Shown here one piece after another: positions 62,125 to 64,000 of a DNA stretch of 64,000 bases. This DNA is from UBA6080 sp964607515 (GTDB taxonomy: Bacteria; Fermentibacterota; Fermentibacteria; Fermentibacterales; JCC-6), in NCBI GenBank assembly GCA_964607515.1, contig CAZSKU010000006.1, positions 1-64,000 on the forward strand, given 5' to 3'. The first letter of the stretch is position 1; each line of letters begins with the position of its first letter. The notes beneath the pieces are model-generated. The model searched no databases and was not told the DNA's origin. It saw nothing but the letters and a program-made list of their open reading frames with translations. The translations under genes and the position numbers were made by a program.

Positions 62125-62514
62125 CTAGAACCCCTCGACACGTCCCGTGGGAATCGCTCCGCGGTACTGGAGGGTGAAGCTGCTGTTGCCCGTGGGCCTC
62201 CACTCCAGCTGAAGCCCGCCCAGAACGTGTCCGAAGTTGCCCCCTCCGCCGAAATCGAAGGTGCGGGCGTAGCCCAGGTCCACCAGGGCGGTCACCTTGG
62301 GGTGAAGCGCGAAGTTCATGGAGCCCACGTAGGCCCCGGTACCCCAGGTTCCCCCGGAACCGGAGAGCAGGCTGAAGGATGCGGTGCTGCGGAGATTCTG
62401 GAAGCCCGTTCCTCCCATCGAGGGCGGGTTGAGGAGATCGAAGGCCCCGGCGTCGAGACCGTAGGCGTACAGCGAAAAGGAACACAGAACAAGAATCGGA
62501 ATAAAGACTTTCAT
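62125..62514 (-). CDS. Small exported, beta-rich envelope protein
   Basis: A 129-residue protein with signal peptide MKVFIPILVLCSFSLYAYG. The mature part alternates beta strands with Gly/aromatic residues (STASFSLLSGSGGTWGTGAY, GSMNFALHPKVTALVDLGYA, FGHVLGGLQLEWRPTG, SSFTLQYRG) and ends in Phe (GRVEGF). This looks like a piece of an outer-membrane beta-barrel or a small barrel-like protein; four or five strands are too few for a monomeric barrel. The downstream TPR gene follows after five bases without a standard start, so the two could be one gene split by a frameshift. Confidence 0.6.
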   Translation of the reverse strand: MKVFIPILVLCSFSLYAYGLDAGAFDLLNPPSMGGTGFQNLRSTASFSLLSGSGGTWGTGAYVGSMNFALHPKVTALVDLGYARTFDFGGGGNFGHVLGGLQLEWRPTGNSSFTLQYRGAIPTGRVEGF

Positions 62515-62541
62515 AACAAGGCCCTCCCTGTGGTACCGGAT

Positions 62542-62569
62542 ATATTACAGATACGCGGGCCAAACACAA
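62542..62569 (-). promoter_or_regulatory. Promoter candidate for the envelope protein to secA operon
   Basis: Minus-strand TTGTGT (62564-62569), 16-base spacer, TAATAT (62542-62547), in the divergent gap between the envelope protein gene and the PqqD-like gene. Confidence 0.45.
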
Positions 62570-62592
62570 ATGTTCCTTCCCCGGGAGGTGAG

Positions 62593-62844
62593 GTGAAGAT
62601 TTCTTACGCCAGGGGGGTTGTCTTCCGTCGGGAACCCGAGGGGGGCATTCTCTTCAACGTCGACACCGGCGCCCTTCACATTGTCGAGGAGGTGGCGGTG
62701 GGCATATGCTCCATGATAGACGGATCATCCACCCGGGATCAGATCCTCGCCGAACTCCGGCGTCGCTACCCTGACCAGCCCGATCTCTCCAGGGACCTGG
62801 ACGACTTTCTTGCCCAGCTAAGGGAAAACGGAGTGATCGTTTGA
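62593..62844 (+). CDS. PqqD-like peptide chaperone (RiPP recognition element type)
   Basis: An 83-residue protein starting at GTG 62593 behind GGGAGG. The pattern matches the PqqD family: GVVFRREPEGGILFNVDTG (beta hairpin), ALHIVEEVAVGICSMIDGSS (helix), TRDQILAELRRRYPD and a final LDDFLAQLRENGVIV. PqqD proteins bind a precursor peptide and present it to a radical SAM enzyme. Its stop overlaps the radical SAM start (TTGA), as in many PqqD/PqqE-type pairs. No precursor peptide is visible upstream in the 78-base gap. Confidence 0.85.
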   Translation: MKISYARGVVFRREPEGGILFNVDTGALHIVEEVAVGICSMIDGSSTRDQILAELRRRYPDQPDLSRDLDDFLAQLRENGVIV

Positions 62845-63890
62845 CCCAGGTCACCCTGGCGCCCAGGGAAGTCAGCGTAATCATCACGGGCCGATGCAAC
62901 CTGTCCTGCCGCCACTGCGGAGTGTCCCAGCCCGGGGAAGACCTGTCCCTGAAGGTCTGGGAGGCAATCCTGGACCGGCTGGCGGAGGCCAGGGTTCTGG
63001 AGCTGGTCATCTCCGGCGGTGAACCCCTTTTCAGGAAGGACTTCCCGGAATTCCTCCGCCTGGTGCTCGACCGGCCCTTCCGATTTTCCCTGAATACGAA
63101 CGCAGTGGAGATGACCCCCGGAATCGCCGGCGCCCTGGCGGACGCCGGGGGAAGGCTGTCTTCGGTGATGGCCGGGCTGGACGGGCCCGATGCCGAAACC
63201 CATGACGCCCTTCGGGGAAAGGGAGTCTTCAACCGGGCGGTGGCCGGCATCCGTAACGGACTGACGGCCGGCCTTCCCCTGGTGACCAACTGCACGGTGA
63301 CCCGGCTGAACTGGGACAGGGTTAGGGATTCGGCCCGCTATGCCCTTAATGAAGTGGGGGTTCCGGCAGCCAAATTCACCCCGCTCCTGGCGGCCCAGTG
63401 CGGCATCCCCGGTTGGCTTCACGGCGACCCGGTCATGCTTCTGTCGGCGGGTCGGGAGATAGCGGGAATGGAGGCGGAAGGAGCGAGGGTCTACGGTCCC
63501 CTGCTATCCATGTACAGGCTGGCAGAGGATGCCCTGGCGGGCAAACTGCCCCGGGAGCACGGCCGTGCCTTCGGCTGCGGCGGCTGCGTGAACAAGCTGG
63601 TGGTGGCCTCCGACGGGGGGGTGATTCCCTGTGACTTCCTGGACGGTTTCGTCCTGGGCCGACTTCCCGGCCAGACCCTGAAGGAGGTTCTGCTTTCCGG
63701 GAAGACGGCCGAGTTCAAGGAGATACTTTCCATGCCCAGGGCGCTGAATCCCGAATGCGCCCGGTGCGAATACCTGCCGGTCTGCTCCGGCGGCTGCCCG
63801 GTGAACCCTCTTCTGACCGGGGACCTGCCGGGAAAGGATGAGTTGTCGTGCGTGAAGATCCTGGTGGAAGCCCTGAAGTCCCTCCCCTGA
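62841..63890 (+). CDS. Radical SAM/SPASM enzyme, PqqE-like peptide maturase type
   Basis: A 349-residue enzyme starting at TTG 62841. The radical SAM core has IITGRCNLSCRHCGVSQPGE (4Fe-4S Cys), ELVISGGEPLFRKDFPEFL (GGE motif) and SVMAGLDGPDAETHDAL. The C-terminus is a SPASM-type domain with auxiliary cluster Cys: FGCGGCVNKLVVASDGGVIP, C at VIPCDFLDG, then PECARCEYLPVCSGGCPVNP. Such enzymes install cross-links or other changes in ribosomal peptides, or modify cofactors. Coupling to the PqqD-like gene strongly suggests a peptide substrate, which is not in the window. Confidence 0.88.
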   Translation: MTQVTLAPREVSVIITGRCNLSCRHCGVSQPGEDLSLKVWEAILDRLAEARVLELVISGGEPLFRKDFPEFLRLVLDRPFRFSLNTNAVEMTPGIAGALADAGGRLSSVMAGLDGPDAETHDALRGKGVFNRAVAGIRNGLTAGLPLVTNCTVTRLNWDRVRDSARYALNEVGVPAAKFTPLLAAQCGIPGWLHGDPVMLLSAGREIAGMEAEGARVYGPLLSMYRLAEDALAGKLPREHGRAFGCGGCVNKLVVASDGGVIPCDFLDGFVLGRLPGQTLKEVLLSGKTAEFKEILSMPRALNPECARCEYLPVCSGGCPVNPLLTGDLPGKDELSCVKILVEALKSLP

Positions 63891-64000
63891 AGTACCTTTA
63901 CCTGAACCCGGGCCCTGGGTGCAACCTGAGTTGCTCGCACTGCTGGGTGAACCGGGGCGTGTCACCCTCCACCATGCCCGTGCGCCGCTGGACTGATCTG
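63848..64000 (+). CDS. Second radical SAM protein, N-terminal part only
   Basis: An open frame that runs off the right edge and carries a second cluster motif, LNPGPGCNLSCSHCWVNRG. The likely start is GTG 63848, inside the end of the previous gene and behind AAGGA; a CTG at 63887 overlapping the stop (CTGA) is the alternative. 51 codons are visible. C-x-x-x-C-x-x-C with an adjacent aromatic (HCW) is typical of radical SAM enzymes acting on peptides or proteins. Being directly coupled, it probably acts in the same pathway. Confidence 0.75.
   Translation, partial: MREDPGGSPEVPPLKYLYLNPGPGCNLSCSHCWVNRGVSPSTMPVRRWTDL

Overview
The window is gene-dense, GC-rich bacterial DNA with almost all genes on the minus strand in long, tightly packed or overlapping operons. 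Three complete secreted proteins end in Bacteroidetes-type C-terminal sorting domains (type IX secretion-like), and there is a gingipain-family protease, an Omp28-like protein, a DUF4837-like lipoprotein and many small lipoproteins. Together these point to the FCB superphylum. A poorly cultured lineage such as Candidatus Fermentibacteria would fit, but that is inference. PheS and PheT are of the long archaeal/spirochaete type. TTG is used as a start codon unusually often, frequently overlapping the previous stop codon. I saw no rRNA, tRNA or CRISPR.

Layout. 1-5040: visibly AT-richer than the rest, holding a C25 protease, a secreted repeat protein, a truncated FG-GAP gene and a decayed IS3-family element that marks the boundary with GC-rich housekeeping DNA. 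5004-12149: a disrupted lipoprotein gene, a DUF3343/cysteine desulfurase pair, a second class V aminotransferase, a PEBP protein, an M20 peptidase, a zinc-ribbon membrane protein and a PpiC-like lipoprotein. 12246-14586: a PBP4-type carboxypeptidase converging on an Omp28-like protein. 14743-18950: efp, aroQ, TPR and DUF4837-like genes, folD, rplU. 19032-32622: rng, a TIGR03960-type radical SAM protein, purQ, purL, a GAF/degenerate GGDEF protein, purB, an SH3 lipoprotein, an IspH-UbiA fusion and a multi-pass membrane protein.

32654-35460: four tandem paralogous secreted proteins of unknown function, each with its own promoter-like sequence and three with their own hairpin terminator. 35546-46803: uvrB, pheT, pheS, an exported caspase-like protein, an unknown protein, a Xer recombinase, a protein with three L7/L12-like repeats and a LysM protein. 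46908-54703: a LecA-like lipoprotein, lon, hsp20, a TPR/PEGA/TonB protein and recG. 54791-56790 (plus strand): a TPR protein and a secreted Asp-box protein. 56765-62514: a ketopantoate reductase-like protein, a YtxH-like protein, secA, a YfiM-like lipoprotein, a TPR protein and a small envelope protein. 62593-64000 (plus strand): a PqqD-like protein followed by two radical SAM enzymes, the second cut by the window edge.

How the parts fit. Nucleotide biosynthesis (purB, purL, purQ, folD) is co-linear with RNA processing and translation genes (rng, rplU). A protein-quality group (TonB/PEGA, Hsp20, Lon) is translationally coupled. Most of the rest serves the cell envelope. The best candidates for undescribed biology are the PqqD/double radical SAM cluster, the four-gene secreted family, the IspH-UbiA fusion, the exported caspase with a zinc ribbon, and the triple L7/L12-like protein.
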